Below, in pieces: positions 25,209 through 33,863 of a stretch of DNA of 39,316 nucleotides. Positions within the stretch are counted from its first letter, which is position 1; each line of letters opens with the position of its first letter. The DNA is from Archaeoglobales archaeon (GTDB lineage: Archaea; Halobacteriota; Archaeoglobi; Archaeoglobales; Archaeoglobaceae). Below the pieces are notes generated by a model. That model was not told where the DNA came from. It did not search any database and saw only the letters and a list, made by a program, of their open reading frames with translations. The position numbers and the translations under genes were made by a program. The DNA is taken from the NCBI GenBank assembly GCA_030055525.1, contig JASFYJ010000010.1:1-39316 (forward strand), given 5' to 3'.

Positions 25209-26585
25209 GTGAAAAATGTGATGGGTCCATTAAAAATCATCTCAATCTGTATGCTCCTGTTCTTGATATCTCCTACAAACGCTTTTCAGATAATTTACGA
25301 GATTCAAGAAGGCAATTTTAGCAAATGTAGCGGAGAAGCAAAATACTTACTGAAGGTTCAGGTATTCACCGAAGAAAACGGTGTTTTAAAACCAAAGGTC
25401 GATAGCATAAAACCCTGCGACCCAGTTTACTGGGGAAGAGTTTTTGATGCAAAAAACAGCATTCTTGAATACTACTTCACAACCATTCCTGAATCTGGAA
25501 GGTTGATACTGGAGGTAGAGTTCTCAAGCGGAGATAGAAAGGTTCTTGAATACCAGCTTGGAAATCAGAACAATCAAAGTAAGGCAAATCTGAGTGAGAA
25601 TCAAATTTACACCTTTTTGATGTTCGAAACAAACTATTTAGTATTTTTTGCTGGTTTTGTACTTTCCATAGCACTTTTTCTCCTGAGAAGGAAAAAATTA
25701 GCGGTTATTGTATTTTTAGCTACGATTATCTTTGCAACGTATCCAGAGGTTGCAAGCTTTTACGGAGTATGCCCGGAGAAGTACAAAATGATAAACGGCA
25801 CATGCGTCTATGCCCTAAATCTCAGCCCGAAAAACGTCGAGTACGAATATTGTCTTTACGGGACTAAGAAAAAACTACAGTTCACTGTTTACGGAGGTCT
25901 TAAAGAGTACTTGGAAGAACAGCCAAGATCTTTCGTATGCAGACCAAGATGTCCAAGTGATGAAGAGATAAGGCTGAAATTTATAAACCAACCGGAACAG
26001 ATGATCGAAATTAAAAAACTTGTTGAAGAGATCCGGAAAATAGCACAGATAAGAGATGAACAAGCAAGAATCGCAATCAACCTGGTCCAACTTATTCCAT
26101 ACGATTACAAGAAGTTGAACGGTAGTGAGCTAAAAGAAAGATATCCGTATGAAGTTCTTTACGATCGGGCAGGAATATGCGGAGAAAAGTCAATGCTTTT
26201 AGCAGCAATTCTAAAAGAACTGGGTTTTGGAGTTGTTTTGCTAGAGTATAAAGATGAAAACCATATGGCTGTGGGAATAAAGTGTCCAAAAGAGTATGCA
26301 AATTATATATACAACAACACCGGATACTGTTTTGTAGAAACGACAGTTCCGAGCATAGTTACCGACAGCAGTGGAGAATACATAGGCGTCGGAAAGCTAA
26401 GATCAATGCCAAAAATATACTTCATTTCAGATGGTTATTCTTTCAATTCTGTCAGCTCAGAATTTCACGACGCAAAAGAGTTTCAAAGGTTGAAAGACCT
26501 AGCTCAGAAAAATAACAACCTGTTGCCCAGCGAGGAATACATGAAATGGAAAAAAATCGTAGAAAAATACTGTATCTTGGAATGA
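25209..26585 (+). CDS. Membrane protein with transglutaminase-like domain
   Basis: A 458-residue protein with a signal peptide or first membrane segment (about 7-25), an outside region, a membrane segment pair (about 138-180), and a C-terminal transglutaminase-like domain (about 280-430). The expected triad is visible: Cys in RAGICGEKSMLLAA, His in ENHMAVGIKC and an acidic residue in CFVETTVPS. Several extra cysteines outside the domain suggest disulfides on the outer face. It could be a protease or crosslinking enzyme or a non-catalytic scaffold; archaeal members are mostly uncharacterised. The GTG at 25209 has GAGGT upstream; an ATG four codons later is the alternative. Confidence 0.75.
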   Translation: MKNVMGPLKIISICMLLFLISPTNAFQIIYEIQEGNFSKCSGEAKYLLKVQVFTEENGVLKPKVDSIKPCDPVYWGRVFDAKNSILEYYFTTIPESGRLILEVEFSSGDRKVLEYQLGNQNNQSKANLSENQIYTFLMFETNYLVFFAGFVLSIALFLLRRKKLAVIVFLATIIFATYPEVASFYGVCPEKYKMINGTCVYALNLSPKNVEYEYCLYGTKKKLQFTVYGGLKEYLEEQPRSFVCRPRCPSDEEIRLKFINQPEQMIEIKKLVEEIRKIAQIRDEQARIAINLVQLIPYDYKKLNGSELKERYPYEVLYDRAGICGEKSMLLAAILKELGFGVVLLEYKDENHMAVGIKCPKEYANYIYNNTGYCFVETTVPSIVTDSSGEYIGVGKLRSMPKIYFISDGYSFNSVSSEFHDAKEFQRLKDLAQKNNNLLPSEEYMKWKKIVEKYCILE

Positions 26586-26749
26586 AGAGCTCAGAAATCA
26601 TCAAACTCTTCTGGACTAATCTTTTTTAGGACTTCAAGCGCTACTACCCATACTGCGGCGTTCATAAAATTTGTTTGAACTCTAATCAAATAAATTTTAC
26701 TGTTTTTGGTTATCGAAAAAAATAAATTTTCCCGTATCACGCATGTTCT

Positions 26750-27124
26750 ATGAAGATAGCTGACGTTATGACAAAGGAAGTTGTTAAAGTTGAACATTCA
26801 ACCAAAGTCATAGACGTTTGCAGAATCATGGGGGAAAGAAAGATAGGAAGTGTCCTAGTCACGAAAGATGGGAAGCCCTACGGGATCTTCACAGAGAGAG
26901 ATCTACTTTCAAAAGTTTTAACTGGCGGAAGTTTAGAGGATGAAGTTTACAAGTACTCCTCAACTCCACTTGTAGTTGTTTCGAAAGATTACGATGTAAG
27001 AGAAGCGGCAAAGATAATGAAGGAAATGAACATCCGAAGGCTTGTTGTGATTGAAAATGAGGAGGTTGTCGGTATTTTCACAGCTTCAGATTTGGTTAGG
27101 TTACTAGGAGAGGGAAGGATATGA
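26750..27124 (+). CDS. Paired CBS-domain protein
   Basis: A 124-residue protein made of two CBS motifs, which form one Bateman module that binds adenine nucleotides. Typical blocks are DVMTKEVVKVE, GIFTERDLLSKVL, MNIRRLVVIENEEVVG and IFTASDLVRLL. It has no attached catalytic domain, so it probably acts as a regulatory partner. A TATA-like AAAAAAATAAATTTT lies near 26716-26731. The stop overlaps the start of the zinc-ribbon gene (ATGA). Confidence 0.9.
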   Translation: MKIADVMTKEVVKVEHSTKVIDVCRIMGERKIGSVLVTKDGKPYGIFTERDLLSKVLTGGSLEDEVYKYSSTPLVVVSKDYDVREAAKIMKEMNIRRLVVIENEEVVGIFTASDLVRLLGEGRI

Positions 27125-27330
27125 ACTGCTCAGTTTGTGGAAAGGAGATTGATGAGAAAAAAGAAGGGGTTATCTGGCGTTACTGTTCTTTCTGCAAGAA
27201 ACCCATATGCTTTGAAGACGTACACTACATAGGAGTTTGGAGACAGGGGCTTTACAAAGACTACGTTGAAGTTCTGCCGATATGTGAAAAATGCATGCCA
27301 AAAAAGAAACCTAAAAGTCCTCTAAGGTAA
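27121..27330 (+). CDS. Small zinc-ribbon protein linked to CBS protein
   Basis: A 69-residue protein with four cysteine pairs or partial pairs: CSVCGKE at 3-9, YCSFCKKPIC at 22-31 and ICEKC near 55-59, a layout for two zinc sites. The ATG overlaps the CBS gene stop, so both are expected to be made together. A partner role with the CBS protein is plausible but the family is unknown to me. The 3' end overlaps convergently with rnhB by 20 bases. Confidence 0.75.
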   Translation: MNCSVCGKEIDEKKEGVIWRYCSFCKKPICFEDVHYIGVWRQGLYKDYVEVLPICEKCMPKKKPKSPLR

Positions 27331-27928
27331 GCTGAGAGATATTAGAAACTGTTTTCCACTTCTTTCTGACTATGGGTGGCAAAAAACCCTTTGATATACA
27401 AGCCTTTAAGTATTCTCTTGTTTTTGGATCGCTAGAATAACCGCTCCCAAAATCGCCAAAAGTCTTTTTCATATTTTCAATCTCTTTTTCCCTTTCAACC
27501 TTTGCGATTATCGATGCTGCAGCTACACTAGCAAATTTATCTTCAGCTTTATGAGCTGCCTCAACTTCCACTCCACAGCTCCTCTTTAATTCTATTGCTA
27601 ATCTTTCTGGAATAACATCGGGACTGTCTAAGTATACTTTTTCAGGTTTCAACCTATTTATAAGCTCCGCATAACAATCTTTGAGCACCTCGTTTATCGT
27701 TTTAAAATTCATAAGTTCATCAAGCTTTTCAGCTTCAACCTTAACCACCTCTATCCTTGCTACTTTATGTATCTCCTCAGCCAGCTCCAGACGTCTTTTA
27801 TGAGACAACTTTTTTGAATCCTTTACTCCAAGACTTTCAAAAATCGAATTTGACGTTGCACAAACACCAGCAACAACCAAAGGCCCTATGACACAGCCTT
27901 TTCCAGCTTCGTCAATACCAGCTATCAT
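27311..27928 (-). CDS. rnhB: Ribonuclease HII
   Basis: RNase HII cuts RNA in RNA:DNA hybrids and starts ribonucleotide excision repair. This 205-residue archaeal enzyme has the catalytic acids in GIDEAGKGCVIGP (Asp5, Glu6), VYLDSPDV, and HKAEDKFASVAAASIIAK. The second glycine-rich position usually occupied by Arg or Gly is Lys in DEAGKG, as in several archaea. The C-terminal QLTLEDF is a PCNA-binding motif. Its ATG overlaps the srp54 stop by four bases. Confidence 0.96.
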   Translation of the reverse strand: MIAGIDEAGKGCVIGPLVVAGVCATSNSIFESLGVKDSKKLSHKRRLELAEEIHKVARIEVVKVEAEKLDELMNFKTINEVLKDCYAELINRLKPEKVYLDSPDVIPERLAIELKRSCGVEVEAAHKAEDKFASVAAASIIAKVEREKEIENMKKTFGDFGSGYSSDPKTREYLKACISKGFLPPIVRKKWKTVSNISQLTLEDF

Positions 27929-29220
27929 ATTCCAATCTTCAAACCCCTTATCGGCAATTTTCCCTTCTTCATTTTCTTCATTACATTTTTCATCGTCTCG
28001 TAGTAGTTCAGAAGTTCCTTTACCTCCTGCTGTGAGGTCCCACTACCTATTGCAATCCTTCTAATTCTTGAAGAATTTATAATCTTCGGATTCAGCAGTT
28101 CTTCTTCTGTCATCGAGTCCATTATAACTTTGAATCTCTTCATCTTCTCCTGAGTCATCTCTAAAACATCACCATCAACCTTCAAACCGCCAAGAGGTAG
28201 CATTTCAAAGATCTTCCTTATAGGACCCATTTTGTTTACGGCTTCGATCTGCTTGTAAATATCTTTCAAAGTAAAGGTGCCCTTCAGGAAAGCTTCAGCA
28301 TTTACTTCTTCTTCCTGCATCACTCTCTCAACCTTCTCCATCAAAGCTCTTATATCCCCCATGCCTAGCAGTCTTGATATAAAACCAGCAGGATCGAAAC
28401 GATCGAGGTCATCAATTTTTTCTCCGTTTCCTATGAAAGCTATTGGAATTCCTATCTCTCTTGCCGCAGAAAGTGCTCCGCCACCTTTCGCTGTTCCATC
28501 AAACTTCGTTATAATTATGCCGTTTATACCTATTGCTTCATGGAAGGCCTTAGCTTCCTTACTTGCCAATTGTCCTATAGCAGCGTCTAGAACAAGTAGC
28601 TTGTATTCGGGGTTTGCAACATCCGCTATCTTCTTCATCTCCTCAATTAGCTCACTCTCAAGGGCATGCCTACCTGCAGTGTCGATAATAATCATATCAT
28701 AGTTTTTAAGTGATTCAAGTCCTCTTTTTACTATTTCTACCGCATTTTTCCCGTTTTTCTCTCCATAAAATCCTACTCCACAACTTTCTGCAAGTTGCTT
28801 GAGTTGATCATAGGCGGCTGGTCTGAAGGTGTCTGCAGCAATCACAGCACTCTTCATACCTTTATCTTTGAAATACTTTGCAATTTTTGCAGCTGTTGTT
28901 GTTTTACCACTTCCCTGCAAACCAACAAGCATTATCTTCGATTTCTTAAGAGGTATTTCAAGTCCCTCGCCAACCCCCTTCAGTAGTTCCTCGTATACGA
29001 TCTTCAATATGTGTTCCTTAGCATTAAGTGTCGGAAGAACTTCTTCACTCGTAGCTCTCTTCTTTATAGCTTCGCTTATCTCCTTAACATGTCTGACGTT
29101 TACATCTGCCTTAATCAAAGCTCTCTGGATATCTTTGACTACCTCTTCGACCAGTTTCTTATCCACAGTTGTGGATCCAAGTATCTTCTTGGCAATATCT
29201 CTGAGCGCTTCTAAAGCCAT
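27925..29220 (-). CDS. srp54: Signal recognition particle 54 kDa GTPase
   Basis: SRP54 binds signal sequences on ribosomes and delivers them to the membrane receptor. The 431-residue protein has the N domain, the GTPase with G1 GLQGSGKTTT near 105, IDTAGRH and TKFDGTAKGGG, and the methionine-rich M domain in the last 130 residues, with SRIRRIAIGSG in the SRP RNA-binding helix. A TATA-like GTTATAAAAT at 29239-29248 sits about 25 bases before the ATG. It is first in a pair with rnhB. Confidence 0.97.
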   Translation of the reverse strand: MALEALRDIAKKILGSTTVDKKLVEEVVKDIQRALIKADVNVRHVKEISEAIKKRATSEEVLPTLNAKEHILKIVYEELLKGVGEGLEIPLKKSKIMLVGLQGSGKTTTAAKIAKYFKDKGMKSAVIAADTFRPAAYDQLKQLAESCGVGFYGEKNGKNAVEIVKRGLESLKNYDMIIIDTAGRHALESELIEEMKKIADVANPEYKLLVLDAAIGQLASKEAKAFHEAIGINGIIITKFDGTAKGGGALSAAREIGIPIAFIGNGEKIDDLDRFDPAGFISRLLGMGDIRALMEKVERVMQEEEVNAEAFLKGTFTLKDIYKQIEAVNKMGPIRKIFEMLPLGGLKVDGDVLEMTQEKMKRFKVIMDSMTEEELLNPKIINSSRIRRIAIGSGTSQQEVKELLNYYETMKNVMKKMKKGKLPIRGLKIGI

Positions 29221-29259
29221 AAATCAAGTTTCAACCAAGTTATAAAATTGTTGGCAAAA

Positions 29260-30084
29260 CTAAAGGTTTGCCGAAATAATTTCCGCAACGCTTATCCTGC
29301 TAAATACCTTCTCAACCGTGTCTGTAGCAATTATATCGCTAATACCGCTACTTAATATCTTTACAGCTGCAAAAGATGCCAAAACAGCATGGACGCATGC
29401 AACTTCGATCTTTTTCGCTCCAAGCCCAAAAATTTGCTTTGCCGCCTCGAGTACGGTACCACCTGTAGAGATTATATCATCTACTATTACGACGTTTTTA
29501 CCTTCTACATCTATATTCTTTGGAGCTATCTCAACTCTGCTTGCATCTATCCTCCTCTTCTCAAGATAATCCCAATCACAGTTTGCAACACTTGCAGCGA
29601 CCTTTACTCTTTCTAACGAACCCTTGTCTGGTGAAAGCATTATCACGTCTCTCGATCTGTAGTATTTTCCTATAAGAGGCATTGCGTCAAGGTTTACTAA
29701 GCTCCTGAAGTGTGATGCTGCATCGCTACTGTGAATGTTGACTGTAATTACCTTTTCGGCGTAGCTCTCTATAATTTTCGCAACGGCCCTTATACTTACA
29801 GCCTCCCCCTGCAAAAATACCTTGTCTTGCCTAGCGTAGCCTGCGTATGGTATTACAGCAATTTTTTTTCCGTTTAAAGCTTCAAGGGCAAGTATGAATG
29901 TGACAAGATCGTCGTTGCTGTTTATACTTCCGACTACTGCATGCTCATTTTCTTTGCTTTCAATTCTCGCATACAACTCACCATCTGGAAATTTTTTGTA
30001 TTCAACACCTGCAAGTTTTAAATTTTTAATTTCAGCTATCCTCTTAGCCAACATCGGCGATGAAGGGCATGCAACGATATCCAT
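29260..30084 (-). CDS. prs: Ribose-phosphate pyrophosphokinase
   Basis: Makes PRPP from ribose 5-phosphate and ATP for nucleotide, histidine and tryptophan synthesis. The 274-residue archaeal-type enzyme has AGYARQDKVFLQGE near 101-114 and the PRPP-binding loop VVIVDDIISTGGT near 208-220. I chose ATG 30084, where the family start DIVACPSSP begins; an upstream in-frame start at 30138 would overlap the SPFH gene's end. Short length is normal for archaeal Prs. Confidence 0.95.
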   Translation of the reverse strand: MDIVACPSSPMLAKRIAEIKNLKLAGVEYKKFPDGELYARIESKENEHAVVGSINSNDDLVTFILALEALNGKKIAVIPYAGYARQDKVFLQGEAVSIRAVAKIIESYAEKVITVNIHSSDAASHFRSLVNLDAMPLIGKYYRSRDVIMLSPDKGSLERVKVAASVANCDWDYLEKRRIDASRVEIAPKNIDVEGKNVVIVDDIISTGGTVLEAAKQIFGLGAKKIEVACVHAVLASFAAVKILSSGISDIIATDTVEKVFSRISVAEIISANL

Positions 30085-30106
30085 AAAAAAAGTTTGGTCA
30101 GAGCTA

Positions 30107-30853
30107 TTAGTTTTTACCCAACAACTTGAAGAACTCAATCGGAATTGGGGCTATTATGGTTGTATTAGGTTCAGATGCTATCTCATTCAGCGTTTGCAGA
30201 TATCTGAGCATCATACCTCCTTCACTTTTAGCTAATATGTCTGCAGCTTCCTTGATCTTCATTGCAGCTTGAAGCTCGCCCTCGGCTCTTATGACCTTCG
30301 CTCTTCTTTCTCTTTCAGCCTCAGCCTGCATCGCCATCACTCTGCGCATCTCCTCAGGTAGCTCAACATCTTTTATCTCAACAGCTGTAACCTTTATCCC
30401 CCAAGGATTTGTGGCTTCATCAATTATCTGCTGCAGCCTAAGGTTGAGCTTCTCTCTTTCACTTAGAAGCTCATCAAGTTCAGCTTGACCAATTACGCTT
30501 CTTAGCGTTGTTTGGGCTATCTGCGCTGTAGCGTATCTGTAATCATAAACTTCTGTTACAGCCTTTGCAGGATCTACAACTCTATAGTATACAACCGCGT
30601 TAACTCTCACAGTTACGTTGTCTTTTGTAACAACCTCCTGTGCTGGAACATCGTAGGTTATAGTTCTGAGATCAACAACAAAGATAGACTCTATGATCGG
30701 TATGATGAAAAACAGTCCCGGCCCCCTCGCTCCTACAAGTCTTCCAAGTCTAAATATTACACCTCTTTCGTACTCCTTTACTATCTTTATCGCCGACGCT
30801 AAAAAGATCAGTAGTATCAGTACTACTCCTATCCAGAGCCATTCAAGATCCAT
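30107..30853 (-). CDS. Stomatin/prohibitin (SPFH) family membrane protein
   Basis: A 248-residue SPFH protein (slipin type): one N-terminal membrane segment (about 4-24), then the band-7 domain with [13 protein letters not shown] and GPGLFFIIP, and a helical C-terminal part with [17 protein letters not shown]. Family members form ring-like membrane scaffolds and are often paired with NfeD proteases; no nfeD is adjacent here. A TATA-like AAAAATATAAACTT at about 30872-30885 precedes the start. Confidence 0.93.
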   Translation of the reverse strand: MDLEWLWIGVVLILLIFLASAIKIVKEYERGVIFRLGRLVGARGPGLFFIIPIIESIFVVDLRTITYDVPAQEVVTKDNVTVRVNAVVYYRVVDPAKAVTEVYDYRYATAQIAQTTLRSVIGQAELDELLSEREKLNLRLQQIIDEATNPWGIKVTAVEIKDVELPEEMRRVMAMQAEAERERRAKVIRAEGELQAAMKIKEAADILAKSEGGMMLRYLQTLNEIASEPNTTIIAPIPIEFFKLLGKN

Positions 30854-30892
30854 AAGTTCACTTGGTTTTAAAAAATATAAACTTTTTTTAGT

Positions 30893-31450
30893 TTAATCTT
30901 TTCTGTCGAAGAATGGGTTCTTGCCTAAGGCTGCGAGGGGGATCGTTAGAACAATGTCCCCTTTCACGTACCCCAACCTTTTCGCTGCCATACCGGCGGT
31001 GTACATTACTCTGTTATCCAAACCAAAAATGGCTGCCAGCTTTGCAGCCGATCCAATGGCAATTCCAAGATCCATCACTTTAAAAACACACGGCAATACA
31101 TTTTCTCCTTTTTCAATCCTTTCCTGCAAAGCTTTCTGAAAGTCAGCACACGTTTTGTATCCGCAATAGCCACAATTAAGTCCCAGACTCTTCTTTACAT
31201 CAACACCAATAATTAAAACTCCCTCAGCTTTTCTTATGCTATTTGCGTCTCTCCTAAAGACGTGATTGTTTCTTTCCTCAGCGATCTTCTCCATTTCCTT
31301 GCAAAGTTTTTCAACTTCATAGCCGTTTATAAAAACTATGTCTAAAACATCATCCCCCTTCCCCTTTGGCGCAGTTCTTGCAGACTCTGCAAGTATATAC
31401 GCTGCAAACTTTACAGCTTCAGCTCTAAAGCTCTCCTCATTAAAAATCAT
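30893..31450 (-). CDS. DUF2148 ferredoxin-domain protein
   Basis: A 185-residue member of the DUF2148 family. The cysteine cluster CGYCGYKTC near residues 103-111, plus a later cysteine in VLPCVFKVMDLGIA, should bind an iron-sulfur cluster. A second half contains GSAAKLAAIFGLDNRVMYTAG. I chose ATG 31450 because a TATA-like AATATTTTAAAC lies about 25 bases upstream. Function is unknown; the Fe-S site suggests an electron-transfer or sensor role. Confidence 0.85.
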   Translation of the reverse strand: MIFNEESFRAEAVKFAAYILAESARTAPKGKGDDVLDIVFINGYEVEKLCKEMEKIAEERNNHVFRRDANSIRKAEGVLIIGVDVKKSLGLNCGYCGYKTCADFQKALQERIEKGENVLPCVFKVMDLGIAIGSAAKLAAIFGLDNRVMYTAGMAAKRLGYVKGDIVLTIPLAALGKNPFFDRKD

Positions 31451-31508
31451 AAGACCAGTTGTCCTTGGGTTTAAAATATTTGTCGGCAAAATTTAAAAAA
31501 GTGTTTAA

Positions 31509-33758
31509 CTAGATCTTTCTCAGCTTTTCAAGCATTATCTTTCTCTCCACCCTCGCAACCGTCTCCCTTATCCTATGAACAGCATCTGGATTTGCAGATA
31601 CACTATCTATGCCCATCTCGACCAGTTTTGCAACAAACTCCGGATTGCTTCCTGCTTGACCACAAACGGAGGTCTTTACACCATGTTCTTTGCAGATCTT
31701 TATTGTTCTCTCAATCAGCTTCATAACCGCGGGGTGGAACTCGTTGTAAAGGTGAGCTACAAGTTCGTTGTTTCTATCTACAGCCAACGTGTATTGGGTT
31801 AGATCGTTTGTACCTAAACTGACAAAATCTATTCCCTCCTTTATTATGTCCTCGATTATCAAAGCTGCCGCAGGTATCTCTACCATTATTCCAAAATCGA
31901 TTTTATCGATTGGCAAGCCCTCCTCGATTGCGATCTGCTTAGCCCTTCTCACCTCTTCAGGAGAGATTACAAGAGGTAACATTACTCCAATGTTCATAAA
32001 TCCCTCATCGATCAACTTCTTTATTGCTCTGAATTCTGCACGTAGATGTTCTACTTCTATCAGATCCCTTCTTATTCCTCTGTAACCAAGCATGGGATTA
32101 GCTTCTACTGGCTCCTCTTCTCCACCTACCATTGCCCTAAATTCGTCTGTCGGTGCATCTATTGTTCTGATCCATACAGGTTTGGGATAGAACGCTTTAA
32201 CGACTTTTCTAATCTCTTTATACAGTATATCTACATACTTTTCAATTTCACCATCTTTTATAAATTTCATTGGATGTTTCTCTAATCCGAGGACCATGTG
32301 CTCAATTCTGAACAAACCAACGCCATCTGCGTTTGTTTCTCTTGCAACTTTTTCTGCAGCATCTGGAACGGAAAGGTTTACCTTAACTTCTGTTGCCGTT
32401 ATTATAGGTGCAGTAGTGAAAATTTTTGGTTCTTCCTTCCTACCTTCAACTCTGCCAGCGTAAACAATTCCCCTTTCACCATCAACTGTAACGATCATGT
32501 TTTCATTTAGAACCTTTGTAGCGTTTTTGGTCCCAACAACCGCTGGAACACCAAGTTCTCTTGAAACGATTGCTGCATGGCATGTGATTCCACCTTCATC
32601 AGTAACTATCGCAGCAGCCCTTTCCATTGCAGGCACCATGTCTGGAGTTGTCATGGTTGTAACAAGGATGTCTCCCTTTTCAACCTTCGAGATGTCTTTA
32701 ACATCAAAGATTATTCTGACCCTTCCGCTTGCAACACCCGGGGATGCACCTATACCTCTCACCAGAATTTTTCCTGCTGTGGCTACTTCTTCAGTTTTTT
32801 CCTTGGGTTTTATTGTCGTAATTGGTCTAGATTGCACAACAAATACTTTGTTGTTCTCAATAGCCCATTCAACATCCTGAGGAGTGCCATAGTGGTTTTC
32901 TATAGCTTCTCCAACCTCTACGAGCTTTTTTATCTCTTCATCACTCAAAACTCTTTCATTAGCTTTTTTCGGATCAAGTTCTATCTTTACGTTTTTGCCA
33001 TCTTTTCTGGTAATCATCAGTTTCTTTTCTCCAATTTTAATTTCTAAAAGCTTTTTTGAGATCCTATCGTAAACGTAAGTGTCTGGAATCACTAATCCTC
33101 CAACTATCGCCTCTCCTAGTCCAAATACTGCTTCTATTATGCTTTTCTTCTCACCAGTTGTCGGATGGGATGTGAACATCACTCCACTCTTCTCGCTATC
33201 TACCATCTTCTGCACGAGAACGGCTATACTTACATCTTCATGCCTGAAACCCTTCTGTACTCGGTAGTAAATAGCTCTTGGAGTGAAAAGACTAGCCCAG
33301 CAGGCTTTAACTTTTTCAACAACTGAGTCTTCACCGTATATATTTAGATAAGTATCCTGTTGGCCAGCAAAACTTGCATTTGGAAGATCTTCAGCCGTTG
33401 CCGAACTTCTGACAGCTACGTAGACCTCTCTGCCATAATCTTTGCAAAGCTGCCTGTAAGCAGTTCTAATTTCCTTCTCAAGTTCTTCAGGCATTTTTGC
33501 TGAAACTATCAGATTTCTTATCTTTTCCGAAGATTCGTTAAGTTTTTCCAGATCTTCAACTTTTGTATTCCGTAATATATGATAAATCTCATCCTTCAAT
33601 CCGCTAACTTCCATGAACTGTCTGAAACTTTTTGCATCTACAACAAAACCATCAGGTACCGGAACTCCAAGTCTCATCAGTTCACCTAAGTTAGCTGCCT
33701 TACCTCCGACGATGGAGATATCATCCTTGTCAACTTCTTCCAGCCACAGAATTCCCAT
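31509..33758 (-). CDS. ppsA: Phosphoenolpyruvate synthase
   Basis: Makes PEP from pyruvate and ATP, the entry to gluconeogenesis; in archaea it may also work toward pyruvate. The 749-residue protein has the ATP-grasp N-terminal domain (GGKAANLGELMRLGVPVP, then VRSSATAEDLPNASFAGQQ), the phosphohistidine swivel GGITCHAAIVSRELG, and the C-terminal TIM barrel with the catalytic cysteine near the end in TSVCGQAGS. I chose ATG 33758, which has TAGGTGA just upstream; a GTG three codons earlier is less well placed. A TATA-like TTAATAAAT lies near 33790-33799. Confidence 0.96.
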   Translation of the reverse strand: MGILWLEEVDKDDISIVGGKAANLGELMRLGVPVPDGFVVDAKSFRQFMEVSGLKDEIYHILRNTKVEDLEKLNESSEKIRNLIVSAKMPEELEKEIRTAYRQLCKDYGREVYVAVRSSATAEDLPNASFAGQQDTYLNIYGEDSVVEKVKACWASLFTPRAIYYRVQKGFRHEDVSIAVLVQKMVDSEKSGVMFTSHPTTGEKKSIIEAVFGLGEAIVGGLVIPDTYVYDRISKKLLEIKIGEKKLMITRKDGKNVKIELDPKKANERVLSDEEIKKLVEVGEAIENHYGTPQDVEWAIENNKVFVVQSRPITTIKPKEKTEEVATAGKILVRGIGASPGVASGRVRIIFDVKDISKVEKGDILVTTMTTPDMVPAMERAAAIVTDEGGITCHAAIVSRELGVPAVVGTKNATKVLNENMIVTVDGERGIVYAGRVEGRKEEPKIFTTAPIITATEVKVNLSVPDAAEKVARETNADGVGLFRIEHMVLGLEKHPMKFIKDGEIEKYVDILYKEIRKVVKAFYPKPVWIRTIDAPTDEFRAMVGGEEEPVEANPMLGYRGIRRDLIEVEHLRAEFRAIKKLIDEGFMNIGVMLPLVISPEEVRRAKQIAIEEGLPIDKIDFGIMVEIPAAALIIEDIIKEGIDFVSLGTNDLTQYTLAVDRNNELVAHLYNEFHPAVMKLIERTIKICKEHGVKTSVCGQAGSNPEFVAKLVEMGIDSVSANPDAVHRIRETVARVERKIMLEKLRKI

Positions 33759-33863
33759 TGTACTCACCTAATTCAGCTTTCCGTAGGGCTTAATAAATCT
33801 TCTTTCGAAGATCTCGATCGCTGTAAAATCAAAACTAAACCTTTTCAGAAACAAATTAAAAAT

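Noticed and set aside
26591-26797. Minus-strand open frame of 68 codons before the CBS gene
   Set aside because: It runs across the CBS start and promoter. Only the last 24 codons look protein-like and no family is recognised.
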